From: Candidatus Thermokryptus mobilis
GTDB lineage: Bacteria > Bacteroidota > Ignavibacteria > Kryptoniales > Kryptoniaceae
DNA: 49,912 nt
NCBI RefSeq assembly: GCF_900070205.1
Contig: NZ_FAOO01000015.1
Span: 1-49,912 of the forward strand
Reading direction: 5' to 3'
Numbering within the stretch: position 1 is the first letter of the stretch; the number at the start of each line of letters is the position of its first letter. The notes beneath the pieces were generated by a model, which did not search any database, had not been told where the DNA came from, and saw nothing but the letters and a program-made list of their open reading frames with translations. Made by a program: the position numbers and the translations under genes. Shown here piece by piece: positions 7,756 to 15,684 of the stretch.

Positions 7756-8601
7756 TCAATCAAAATTTTTCAAAATACCCTTAAAAAATTCAACTGACTC
7801 TTTAATAGCCATTTCAAGTTGAACGCTCGTGTTAGTGAATGGATGCTTAGTATTGAAAAAGTGATTTGCCTTTGGGATCAAGACAAACTTTGAAAACTTT
7901 GGATTCGCATCTCTAAGTCGCTGGGCTTCAATTAAAGGGACGATTACATCAGCCGTCCCGTGTATAATTAAAGCTGGGATTTTCAACTTTGAAAAAGCAT
8001 CCACTATCTCATATCTTTCCTTATTTTTTTCAAAGTCATCAAAGATGATCTTATCTATTCTAACTTTAATCGGGGAGTCAGGAACTTTGACAAAAATATA
8101 GCCATTTTTCTCCATTTCTTCAACTTGATGTTTGCTGTATCTTCTAAAAGTTGATATTGAAGCCCAAAGACAAAGAGCACCGACTCTATCGTCTTCAACT
8201 GATTTAATAATTGAAATACCACCACCCCCAGAATGACCCATCAAAAATAAATGACCATTGCTTAAAACTTTGAAACCTTCCCCACTGGCATAGTCAATCA
8301 CAGCGGTTAAGTCCTCAAGTTGTTTTGATACCGTATTTTTGGCAAGTTTTTCAAAGTCAGTTATCTTCTTCGGATTTTCACTTATCCCGTTATGAGAAAA
8401 ATTAAACCTTACGAAAACGAAACCGGCTTCGGCGAATTTGTCCGCCACATATGGGATAAAACCCCAGTCCTTGAAACCAAGGAAACCATGTGAATAAATG
8501 ACAACAGGTGCCGGGAGAAATTCCTTAACAAAATGAACATCAGCAGTTATCCTGTCTCCCGATGAGTTGTAAATTGTCAAACTTTGCATTTCCACTTTCA
8601 T
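7756..8601 (-). CDS. Alpha/beta hydrolase (dienelactone hydrolase-like)
   Basis: 281 residues, cytoplasmic. The fold is shown by the oxyanion-hole region VVIYSHGFLGFKDW (about 33-46) and the nucleophile elbow GHSGGGG with Ser124. IIHGTADVIVPL supplies the probable Asp, and KANHFF near the C-terminus the probable His. The extended GFVFVRFNF and SHGFLG arrangement is like the prolyl-oligopeptidase/dienelactone-hydrolase branch of serine esterases. The substrate is unknown. ATG at 8601 is used; ATG at 8589 is possible. The gene lies 9 bp after the BatA-like gene and 21 bp before bioY, so it is probably co-transcribed with them. Confidence 0.8.
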   Translation of the reverse strand: MKVEMQSLTIYNSSGDRITADVHFVKEFLPAPVVIYSHGFLGFKDWGFIPYVADKFAEAGFVFVRFNFSHNGISENPKKITDFEKLAKNTVSKQLEDLTAVIDYASGEGFKVLSNGHLFLMGHSGGGGISIIKSVEDDRVGALCLWASISTFRRYSKHQVEEMEKNGYIFVKVPDSPIKVRIDKIIFDDFEKNKERYEIVDAFSKLKIPALIIHGTADVIVPLIEAQRLRDANPKFSKFVLIPKANHFFNTKHPFTNTSVQLEMAIKESVEFFKGILKNFD

Positions 8602-8610
8602 TTTCTATAC

Positions 8611-10704
8611 TTACATTTTTCTTGAAATTATGCTCTCAATGAGAAAAGTTAAAAGAGATAGCGCAAGGAAAAATTTCCATAATTCAACCCCATACCTTGC
8701 CCTTAAAATTTCGTTTGCAATTTCTCTCTCATCCCCGGGCGTTAAAAATCTATATTGCCCAACGCCTAATCTTTTCATAAGCTTCTCAATTTCTGCTTCT
8801 GTGATTTTCTCATAAACAGATTCATCCTTCGGTGGATTAAAAGCAATCTTGATCAATTTACCATTTATCTTGCTTGGAACATTTTCGGAGACCGAATAAA
8901 CGCCGGGTATTGTCGCATAAGATAAACTCAATCGCGCATCGCTCAACTTAAAAGCAAAATCACTCCCGTCGGGACGATTAAGTTTAAGTTCCCGTGGATT
9001 TCCCCCGAAAAATTTAACTACTTGATATTGCGGTACTTCAACTGTGTCACCAATTGAATATTCCGGCTTCAAATTTATTGAATTTGATAGATACAAAACG
9101 GATTGTAAAACGAGGGGAATGAAAATACTTTTATAGGGCAGATTTGAAAATTTATCATTCGGCTCGGTTGTGTAAATTAAAATTCTCCCATTGCCCTCGG
9201 CTCTTTCAGCAAGGAATGGAGTTCCATCACCAAGCTCTATTATACTCGTCAATCCATAGGTCGTCTTAAACTTAACATATTCAATTATCTCTGGAGAATC
9301 AATTTCCCTCGGTTTTTCCACGAAGACGCCCTCAAAAATTGGATTGTTATACTCAACCCTTGAGAAAAACATCTTCTGTTTTACAATTCCCTCAATTTCA
9401 GGTAAACCGAAAATTGAATTGAAATTTTGATTCATCAATTTAACATCAAGTTTTGATCCGAGAAATATAACCAATCCCCCACCGTTTAAGACGAAACTTT
9501 TCAATTTCACCGCACTTTGACGATCAATATAATTTGGGTTCACAACGAAAACGACATCAAAATTTGAAAAGTTGACCCCGGATTGAAGCGTTGCCTCGGT
9601 GATTTTGAAAAATGCACCTTTAAACATCTCTTTAATCGTTGAAAAAGCAATCCGAAGAAACTTCAAGTCATCGGAACTTCCAACAAGTAAAATCCTTATT
9701 CCATTTGGGATATAAAGAGTGAAATACCTTCTATTGTCAAAGTTAAAATTGTCATCTTCAATTTCAACAAATCCATCAACAAAGCCATTTATCTCTTCTG
9801 TTATGATGTTGAAATCAACTGTCTTTGATGATTTCCCCTTCAAATTTACGCTCTTTTGAGCGACCCTTCTTCCATTTAAAAAAACGCTGACAACACAATT
9901 TTCAACATCGGAATCACCGTGATTCGTGACATTTGCTTCAAGAGTGAGCGTTCGCCCCGTGAAAATTATCCTATTTTTAATTTCAACTTTATCAATAGAG
10001 AGATTTCCTTTGGTGAAATTACCGACATTGACAAGAAAAACCTTTACATCTGGCGATAACTTGAACTCCTTTTTTATTTCCGAGGCGAATTCACTTTTTT
10101 GAAAGTCCGAAATAATGTAAATCTCACGGTTCAAATTCCTTGAATTTTCAATTACGCTACCAGCGAGGGCGATTGCATCGGTAATTTTTTTGTGAGAATA
10201 AACAAAGCTCGTTTCCTCAATCAATTTCTTCAAGTAACCAACATCGTGAATGAAACCATCACTTGAAACATCCGGCATATCAGAAAGTCGTATTAAAGCA
10301 AACTCATCGGATTCATTTAACAAACTCGCAATTCCATTTGCTATTGACTTTGCTTGATTGATGAACTTGCCGTTTTCATCAACCGAAGCCATGCTCAAGG
10401 TGTTATCAAGAATTATAACGACGCTACTTCTTGCCTGTCCCGAAGGTATCGGCTTGAAGAGATAACCCTTGATCACAGGTCTTGCAAAAGCAAGGACAAG
10501 GAAAACAATCCCCAACATACGAAGCATCAGGAGGATCAACTGCTTTATCTTTAACGATCTTATCCTTGAAAGTTGAAGCTCTTTTAAAAACTTAACTGAG
10601 CTGAACTCCACTGTCTTTAATCTTCTCAGGTTCAACAGGTGAATTAAAATTGGTATCGCAGAAAATAAAAGTGCGAACAAGAAAGTCGGATTTAAAAAGG
10701 TCAT
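8611..10704 (-). CDS. BatA-like membrane protein with von Willebrand A domain
   Basis: 697 residues. The BatA-type N-terminal domain (about 1-80) has two membrane helices and the signature FLNPTFLFALLFSAIPILIHL, then LRRLKTVEFSSVKFL. A von Willebrand A domain starts near residue 94; its metal site reads DNTLS (Asp100, Thr102, Ser104), with Thr in place of the first Ser of DxSxS. A long extracytoplasmic part resembling DUF4159/glutamine-amidotransferase-like folds follows, then a final membrane helix (about 675-692). Such proteins are common in Bacteroidota and relatives, often beside MoxR ATPase genes; none is seen here. The role is unknown, possibly envelope-stress or complex assembly. The stop codon shares one base with the upstream sdaAA stop region (10704). 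Confidence 0.8.
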   Translation of the reverse strand: MTFLNPTFLFALLFSAIPILIHLLNLRRLKTVEFSSVKFLKELQLSRIRSLKIKQLILLMLRMLGIVFLVLAFARPVIKGYLFKPIPSGQARSSVVIILDNTLSMASVDENGKFINQAKSIANGIASLLNESDEFALIRLSDMPDVSSDGFIHDVGYLKKLIEETSFVYSHKKITDAIALAGSVIENSRNLNREIYIISDFQKSEFASEIKKEFKLSPDVKVFLVNVGNFTKGNLSIDKVEIKNRIIFTGRTLTLEANVTNHGDSDVENCVVSVFLNGRRVAQKSVNLKGKSSKTVDFNIITEEINGFVDGFVEIEDDNFNFDNRRYFTLYIPNGIRILLVGSSDDLKFLRIAFSTIKEMFKGAFFKITEATLQSGVNFSNFDVVFVVNPNYIDRQSAVKLKSFVLNGGGLVIFLGSKLDVKLMNQNFNSIFGLPEIEGIVKQKMFFSRVEYNNPIFEGVFVEKPREIDSPEIIEYVKFKTTYGLTSIIELGDGTPFLAERAEGNGRILIYTTEPNDKFSNLPYKSIFIPLVLQSVLYLSNSINLKPEYSIGDTVEVPQYQVVKFFGGNPRELKLNRPDGSDFAFKLSDARLSLSYATIPGVYSVSENVPSKINGKLIKIAFNPPKDESVYEKITEAEIEKLMKRLGVGQYRFLTPGDEREIANEILRARYGVELWKFFLALSLLTFLIESIISRKM

Positions 10705-11585
10705 TACTTCCCTATGTCAATTTGATATAGAAACCTTCTTTGTATTTCCCTTGCGGTTTTGGTGTTAGCGAGACCTCCTTGTGCGGTTTCTTTAAGCTTT
10801 GGTGACATAAGTTCTGCGACCTCATTCATAGCAAGTATGACTTCATCAAGCGGTATAACTGATTCAACACCAGACAGAGCGATTTGAGCGGATGTGAAAG
10901 CATTCGCTACGCCGACTGCGTTTCGGAAAATACAAGGTATCTCAACAAGCCCCGCTATTGGGTCACATACAAGACCCATCGCACTTTGAATTGCGAAACA
11001 AGCTGCGCTTTCAATCTGTTTGTTGTTCCCACCAAGAAGATAAACTATGGCTGAAGCTCCCATCGCAGCTGCGCTTCCAGTTTCACCCATACATCCAGCT
11101 TCTGAACCAGCAACAGAAGCATTTTTAACTATCAAAAGCCCTATAGCGGATGCGACCAGTAAACCTTCAATTGCTTTATCTTCATTTATACCGTGTTCTT
11201 CCATCATTGTGCTTATAACGGCAGGCATAATCCCAGATGAACCAGCCGTTGGAGCAGCTGCGATTCTTCCCATACAAGCGTTCACTTCACTGACAGCCAT
11301 AGCCTTAGCTATCGCTTTTTTAAAGTTAACGGTTAAAACATCTATTCCAGCATTGAAAACCTTTTTAGCATAGTTATTCAGCATCCCGCTCGGTGATTTA
11401 ACATCGCGCGTTAAACCATTCTCCACTGATTCAAGCATGACATGTAAAATTTTCCTCACCCCATCAATAATCTGTTCCCTCGTTTTACCCGTCTTTCTAA
11501 TCTCATACTCAATCATAACCCCTGGAATTGTTGTGTTCAACTGACGACAGTACCTTAAAATATCTTCAAATGTATTTATCTCCAT
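10704..11585 (-). CDS. sdaAA: L-serine dehydratase, iron-sulfur-dependent, alpha subunit
   Basis: 293 residues. This is the catalytic subunit of the two-subunit, 4Fe-4S enzyme that converts L-serine to pyruvate and ammonia. Family signatures seen are GRIAAAPTAGSSGIMPAVI, SEAGCMGETGSAAAMGAS and CDPIAGLVEIPCIFRN. The cysteines in these motifs and in CMGR are the expected cluster ligands. Length matches SdaAA of the Bacillus/Clostridium type. The beta-subunit gene lies directly upstream with a 20-bp gap, so the two are co-expressed. It is the normal complete enzyme, with no sign of damage. Confidence 0.93.
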   Translation of the reverse strand: MEINTFEDILRYCRQLNTTIPGVMIEYEIRKTGKTREQIIDGVRKILHVMLESVENGLTRDVKSPSGMLNNYAKKVFNAGIDVLTVNFKKAIAKAMAVSEVNACMGRIAAAPTAGSSGIMPAVISTMMEEHGINEDKAIEGLLVASAIGLLIVKNASVAGSEAGCMGETGSAAAMGASAIVYLLGGNNKQIESAACFAIQSAMGLVCDPIAGLVEIPCIFRNAVGVANAFTSAQIALSGVESVIPLDEVILAMNEVAELMSPKLKETAQGGLANTKTAREIQRRFLYQIDIGK

Positions 11586-11605
11586 GACAAACCCAAAGTT
11601 TTGTT

Positions 11606-12268
11606 TTAAACTATCGGCTCAACGAGCCGTACATAATGAACCCAGCTAAAAGAAGAAATTTTTTGAAGGACTTCATTTGGGACTTCCTGATCAACTTCAA
11701 TGACCATGTTTGCGAGTTTTTCTTCCCTTGAAACGAACATGTTCGCGATGTTTATATTTTTCTCGGCAATGGCTCCGCTTATATGTGCAATGCTACCGGG
11801 AATGTCATCAGCAATTATCACGATTGTGTGGGTCATAACTGAAAAACTAACTTTGAATCCTTCAATTTCAACCACCTCAATTCTTCCGCCCCCGAGTGAA
11901 GAACCGACCATTTCAATTTTATTTCCATCTTTATCAAAAAGTTTTATCCTTGCTGAGTTTGGATGTAATTTTGGTGCCTTCATTATGAGTTTAAACTCAT
12001 ATTTTAACCCTTTTTCCTTTGCCATCTCAAGCGAATTTCTCAATCTTTCATCGTCGGGTCTCATCCCAAGGATTCCACCAACTATAGCTCTATCTGTCCC
12101 GTGCCCTTTGTATGTCCTCGCGAATGAATTGTAAAGCGTTATCTCCGCCTTGACAGGTTCCGTCCCAAGCAATTGCCTTGCTATAAGACCAAGCTTTGCT
12201 GCCCCTGCAGTGTGCGAACTTGACGGTCCTATCATCACAGGTCCAAGTATGTCAAAAATGCTCGGCAT
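11606..12268 (-). CDS. sdaAB: L-serine dehydratase, iron-sulfur-dependent, beta subunit
   Basis: 220 residues. The N-terminal part carries the dehydratase beta signature SIFDILGPVMIGPSSSHTAG with the SSSHT substrate-loop motif. The C-terminal 70 residues form an ACT domain (DIPGSIAHISGAIAEKNINI) that binds serine or another amino acid as a regulator or sensor. It pairs with the alpha subunit encoded just downstream (10704-11585). The ATG at 12268 is one base after the stop of the TatD-radical SAM gene, so translation is probably coupled. Confidence 0.93.
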   Translation of the reverse strand: MPSIFDILGPVMIGPSSSHTAGAAKLGLIARQLLGTEPVKAEITLYNSFARTYKGHGTDRAIVGGILGMRPDDERLRNSLEMAKEKGLKYEFKLIMKAPKLHPNSARIKLFDKDGNKIEMVGSSLGGGRIEVVEIEGFKVSFSVMTHTIVIIADDIPGSIAHISGAIAEKNINIANMFVSREEKLANMVIEVDQEVPNEVLQKISSFSWVHYVRLVEPIV

Positions 12269-12269
12269 A

Positions 12270-13670
12270 TTAAAATAAGGGTCTAAATCTAAATTTCACT
12301 CCAATTTCCTCCTCAACAAATTTCCTATGCCTTTCAACATCAATGCCATCAACTCCAACAATTGTCATCGTTGTTTCAATTCCATATTTTTTGCACTCTT
12401 TCGCAAAATCAATCATCGCCTTGTAATATCTTTCACCGTCTATATTCATCAAGCGACCATATTCAACTGGGTCCATTGAGTTTAAACTTATTGATACCGA
12501 ATCAATCAAACCAACAAGTTCGGGGACGATATTTCTCTTGTTGATTACATTGCCGTGACCATCTGTATCAAGGCGTGTCCTTCCACCGCGTTCTTTCACA
12601 TATTTTGCTACTTCCTTTATAACATCAAGTCGTATTGTGGGCTCACCATAACCGACAAAAACAACCTCATCATATTTGCTCGGATCACCTATCTCCTTAA
12701 TCAATTCCTCTGCGCTCGGTTCACGATCTATTTTAAGCGAATAACCCTTAACTATCGCCTCCCCCTTCCTGTCACAGAAGATACAGTCAGCGTTACATCT
12801 CAAAGTCAAATTAAGATAAAGTGAGTTCTTGATTTTATATACTATCTTCGGCTCGGGTTTCTCCCCGATTCTGAAAAGACGATACACATTGAAACTTGTC
12901 GTTCTTTCAATATCTTCAAGCGTAAAACCTTGAATCTGCGCTATCTTCTCGGCTACAAACTTAACATACATTGGCTCATTTCTCTTACCGCGAAATGGTT
13001 GAGGAGCCAAAAAAGGAGAATCGGTCTCAACAAGTAAATGTTCAGGTTGAATCTCCTTGACGACTTTAACGACATCCCCAGCATTTTTAAAAGTTACAAC
13101 ACCAGATATTGAAATGTAAAATCCAAGATTTATAGCCCTCCACGCATCCCGCACACTACCACTGTAAGTATGGAAGACGCCCCGAGGCGGTGGAAGCTTC
13201 CCATCAGCCAACTTTCCAAAACCCGTCCATTTATCATCAATCTCGGATTCAAGAACTTCAAAAATCTCTTTATGCGATTCCCTATTATGAATTATCACTG
13301 GCAAATTTCGCCTTTTTGCTATCTTTATTTGCTTCCTGAAAATATCAATTTGAACTTCCTTTGGTGAAAAATTATAATGAAAATCAAGCCCTATCTCTCC
13401 AATTGCTACAACCTTTGGGTGATAGCTTAACTCCTCTATCTTTTCAAGCGACTTCTCATCCGCTTTTGATGCATCGTGAGGATGAAAACCAACACCAGCG
13501 TAAACGAAGTCATATTTTTCGGCAAGCTCAATCGCCTTAACACTTGTTTCAAGATCTGTGCCAGGGCAAATTATATATTTAACCCCTGCATCAAGCGCTC
13601 TTTTCAAAACCTCATCGCGGTCAGAATCGTAACTGTCCCAATAAATATGTGCGTGTGTGTCAATCAGCAT
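12270..13670 (-). CDS. TatD-family hydrolase fused to a radical SAM domain
   Basis: 466 residues. Residues 1-262 are a complete TatD metal-dependent DNase/hydrolase with DTHAHIY (His6, His8), GEIGLDFHY (Glu92), VIIHNRES (His128), VFHTYSG (His167) and VETDSPFLAP (Asp217). Residues about 283-466 are a radical SAM domain with the cluster motif CNADCIFC (Cys292, Cys296, Cys299), GYGEPT and SVSISLNS. The radical SAM part matches the TatD-associated radical SAM type known as a separate gene beside tatD; here the two are one polypeptide. TatD enzymes are 3'-5' exonucleases; the radical SAM substrate is unknown. No SPASM or other auxiliary cluster domain is seen. The gene sits between trmH and sdaAB in the train. 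Confidence 0.88.
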   Translation of the reverse strand: MLIDTHAHIYWDSYDSDRDEVLKRALDAGVKYIICPGTDLETSVKAIELAEKYDFVYAGVGFHPHDASKADEKSLEKIEELSYHPKVVAIGEIGLDFHYNFSPKEVQIDIFRKQIKIAKRRNLPVIIHNRESHKEIFEVLESEIDDKWTGFGKLADGKLPPPRGVFHTYSGSVRDAWRAINLGFYISISGVVTFKNAGDVVKVVKEIQPEHLLVETDSPFLAPQPFRGKRNEPMYVKFVAEKIAQIQGFTLEDIERTTSFNVYRLFRIGEKPEPKIVYKIKNSLYLNLTLRCNADCIFCDRKGEAIVKGYSLKIDREPSAEELIKEIGDPSKYDEVVFVGYGEPTIRLDVIKEVAKYVKERGGRTRLDTDGHGNVINKRNIVPELVGLIDSVSISLNSMDPVEYGRLMNIDGERYYKAMIDFAKECKKYGIETTMTIVGVDGIDVERHRKFVEEEIGVKFRFRPLF

Positions 13671-13685
13671 TTAAAGCTCCCAAAT

Positions 13686-14267
13686 TTATTTTTCAAGCCA
13701 CTCAAGGAAAACTTTATCAAAAAGTTCGGGATTTAATTTAACCTTATCGTAATGTCCCGAAATTAATCTCTGTCTCAATGCCTCATATAAAGTCACAGCA
13801 CAGGCAACTGAAACATTTAAACTTTGAACCATTCCAAACATTGGAATCATGAAAATTCCATCCGCTTTCTGGCTTGCTTCATCAGAGACGCCACGATGTT
13901 CATTCCCAAAAACAAAAGCGACTTTTTGAGTGAGGTCAAGTTCATAAAGCGATTTTGAACCTTCAACGAGCTTCGTCGCATAAATTTTAAATCCTTCATC
14001 TCTCAAAGTATTATAACAATCATCAATGCTTTTAAAATTTCTTCTGTAAACCCATTTCATCGTTCCAGCACTTGACTTTTTACCTATGTCGGGAAATTGT
14101 TCAATCGTATAAACGAGATTTATCATAAAGACGCCGACAGCATCACATGTCCTTATAATTGCGCTTACATTGTGAGGGTCGTGAATGTTCTCAACCACAA
14201 CCGTCAAATCATCTTGCCTATGCGATAGGACATATTTTATCCTTTCAATTCTTCGCTCAGTTCTCAA
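13686..14267 (-). CDS. trmH: tRNA (guanosine-2'-O)-methyltransferase TrmH
   Basis: 193 residues, a SPOUT-class methyltransferase that uses S-adenosylmethionine to methylate the 2'-OH of G18 in tRNA. SpoU motifs are NIHDPHNVSAIIRTCDAVGV, AFVFGNEHRGVSDEA and MVQSLNVSVACAVTLYEA, which together form the deep-knot SAM site. The N-terminal RRIERIKYVLSHRQDDL matches TrmH rather than rRNA enzymes RlmB/TrmL. The C-terminal extension is short. It overlaps the upstream EamA gene by 4 bp and ends 15 bp before the TatD fusion. Confidence 0.85.
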   Translation of the reverse strand: MRTERRIERIKYVLSHRQDDLTVVVENIHDPHNVSAIIRTCDAVGVFMINLVYTIEQFPDIGKKSSAGTMKWVYRRNFKSIDDCYNTLRDEGFKIYATKLVEGSKSLYELDLTQKVAFVFGNEHRGVSDEASQKADGIFMIPMFGMVQSLNVSVACAVTLYEALRQRLISGHYDKVKLNPELFDKVFLEWLEK

Positions 14268-15151
14268 GTTTCATCCCTTTTAATTTGTAACAAAGCAACT
14301 GCTGAAATGACAAAAATCGCGCCGATCAATTGAATCAAGGATAATTTTTCCTCAACTATGACCCAAGCGGAAATTATCGCTACAACAGGTTCAAGCGTAC
14401 TTGTGATTATGGCGGATGAGGGTTGAACGAACTTTAATCCTGTGAAATAGAAAAAATACGGGATTAAAACGGAAATCATAGCGAAAATAAAGAAAACAAG
14501 CCAATCCGAAAGTGAAAAATCCGAATTTAAAATTTTCCAGGGCGGATTAAACATAAGCCAGAAAATCCCAGCGAACATCAAAGAAAATGTCAAACTCCCC
14601 CAGACATTATGTCCTTGCCCGACTTTTTTACCATACACATTGAAAAACGCCCAACATAGAGCCGATCCAACACCACTTATCAAACCGATTTTGCTCAAGT
14701 TCAAAAATTGGACATCAAAGATGCGGACGACAAATGCACATCCCAAAAGCGATAAAAACATCGCCAACAACTTTATCGGAGTAATTCCTTCGCTCTTGCT
14801 CAAAACGCCATACAGCACAACAAGCACAGGCGCTGTGTATTGCATGATTATCGCAGTTGCGACATTTATCTCGTTCAATGTGAAATAATAAGTGAAATTT
14901 GAACCGGCAATTCCAATAACCCCAAGCAATGCAAACCGTAAAATATCTCTTTTCGGGACTTTGAGATTTTCCCTTTTAAAAATGGAAAGGAAAATAAACA
15001 AAACGACGAATGAAAGCGTTGATCTCATCTGAACAAGGGTCAAAAGATCAACATTGTGCTTAAACAAAAACTTTGCAAATGTCGCTGAAAATCCCCAAAA
15101 TAAAGTAGCCATAATTATGCTCATATAACCAAGTAGATTCCCAGACCTCAA
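14264..15151 (-). CDS. EamA/DMT-family transporter
   Basis: 295 residues with about ten hydrophobic helices in two repeated halves, each matching the EamA fold. The first half begins LGYMSIIMATLFWGFSATFAKF; the second has SALCWAFFNVYGKKVGQGHNV and ends with TLEPVVAIISAWVIVEEKLS, the typical second-repeat motif. It belongs to the drug/metabolite transporter superfamily, usually exporters of amino acids or metabolites. Substrate is unknown. The gene overlaps both neighbours by 4 bp, so translation is coupled with the 176-residue gene upstream and trmH downstream. Confidence 0.85.
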   Translation of the reverse strand: MRSGNLLGYMSIIMATLFWGFSATFAKFLFKHNVDLLTLVQMRSTLSFVVLFIFLSIFKRENLKVPKRDILRFALLGVIGIAGSNFTYYFTLNEINVATAIIMQYTAPVLVVLYGVLSKSEGITPIKLLAMFLSLLGCAFVVRIFDVQFLNLSKIGLISGVGSALCWAFFNVYGKKVGQGHNVWGSLTFSLMFAGIFWLMFNPPWKILNSDFSLSDWLVFFIFAMISVLIPYFFYFTGLKFVQPSSAIITSTLEPVVAIISAWVIVEEKLSLIQLIGAIFVISAVALLQIKRDET

Positions 15152-15678
15152 CTTTCTCTGGACTTTTGTTCATAATATCTCGCCATTTCCTCATTCCCGA
15201 TGGCTCTATGAAGCAAACACAAGCGTTGAAAAATCGGTTTAGGAACCCTTACATATTTCAATCCCTCAGTTAAAAATTCAATCAATGTCTCGGCGGGTGG
15301 AATATTAAGATCCGGGTCATAGCAATCAGCAGCATCAAGATAGGGGTCTAATTCATCTGGTTTTACTTGTGATGCCCTTTTGTAATACCGCAGAGCTCCT
15401 TCGTAATTATCAAACTTTGAATGAACGACTTCAAACACGCTTGCAAGCCACATATAAACATCATATGCAATTGAAGGGAATTCATTTGCTATTTTTTCCC
15501 CGAACATCGCAATTGCCTCAGCTGATAAAGAATTGTTCCAGAAAAGCAACCTGTAAAGTTCAATATCTTCAATCCTTTGCCTTATCGCCTCCTCAACCGC
15601 ATCAAAAATCTCATTGAAATCCTCAGAGTTGATAAAGCGATTTCGTATTTCTTCGTAAGATAAATTTTTTTCCATCAA
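15148..15678 (-). CDS. Small helical-repeat (TPR-like) protein of unknown function
   Basis: 176 residues, no signal or membrane helix, almost entirely predicted helix. The stretch NYEGALRYYKRASQVKPDELDPYLDAADCYD has the spacing of a tetratricopeptide unit, and a second weaker unit follows (PAETLIEFLTEGLKYVRVPK). It probably acts as a scaffold for protein contacts in the cytoplasm. Met1 and Met2 are both possible starts. It follows the secreted phospholipase D-like gene by 6 bp and overlaps the EamA gene by 4 bp. I do not recognise a named family. Confidence 0.6.
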   Translation of the reverse strand: MMEKNLSYEEIRNRFINSEDFNEIFDAVEEAIRQRIEDIELYRLLFWNNSLSAEAIAMFGEKIANEFPSIAYDVYMWLASVFEVVHSKFDNYEGALRYYKRASQVKPDELDPYLDAADCYDPDLNIPPAETLIEFLTEGLKYVRVPKPIFQRLCLLHRAIGNEEMARYYEQKSRES

Positions 15679-15684
15679 AAGGGT

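Noticed and set aside
11700-12134. A 144-residue plus-strand frame opposite sdaAB
   Set aside because: It mirrors the codon pattern of the ACT-domain gene on the minus strand and has no ribosome site or recognisable fold. The same applies to 11047-11373 opposite sdaAA.
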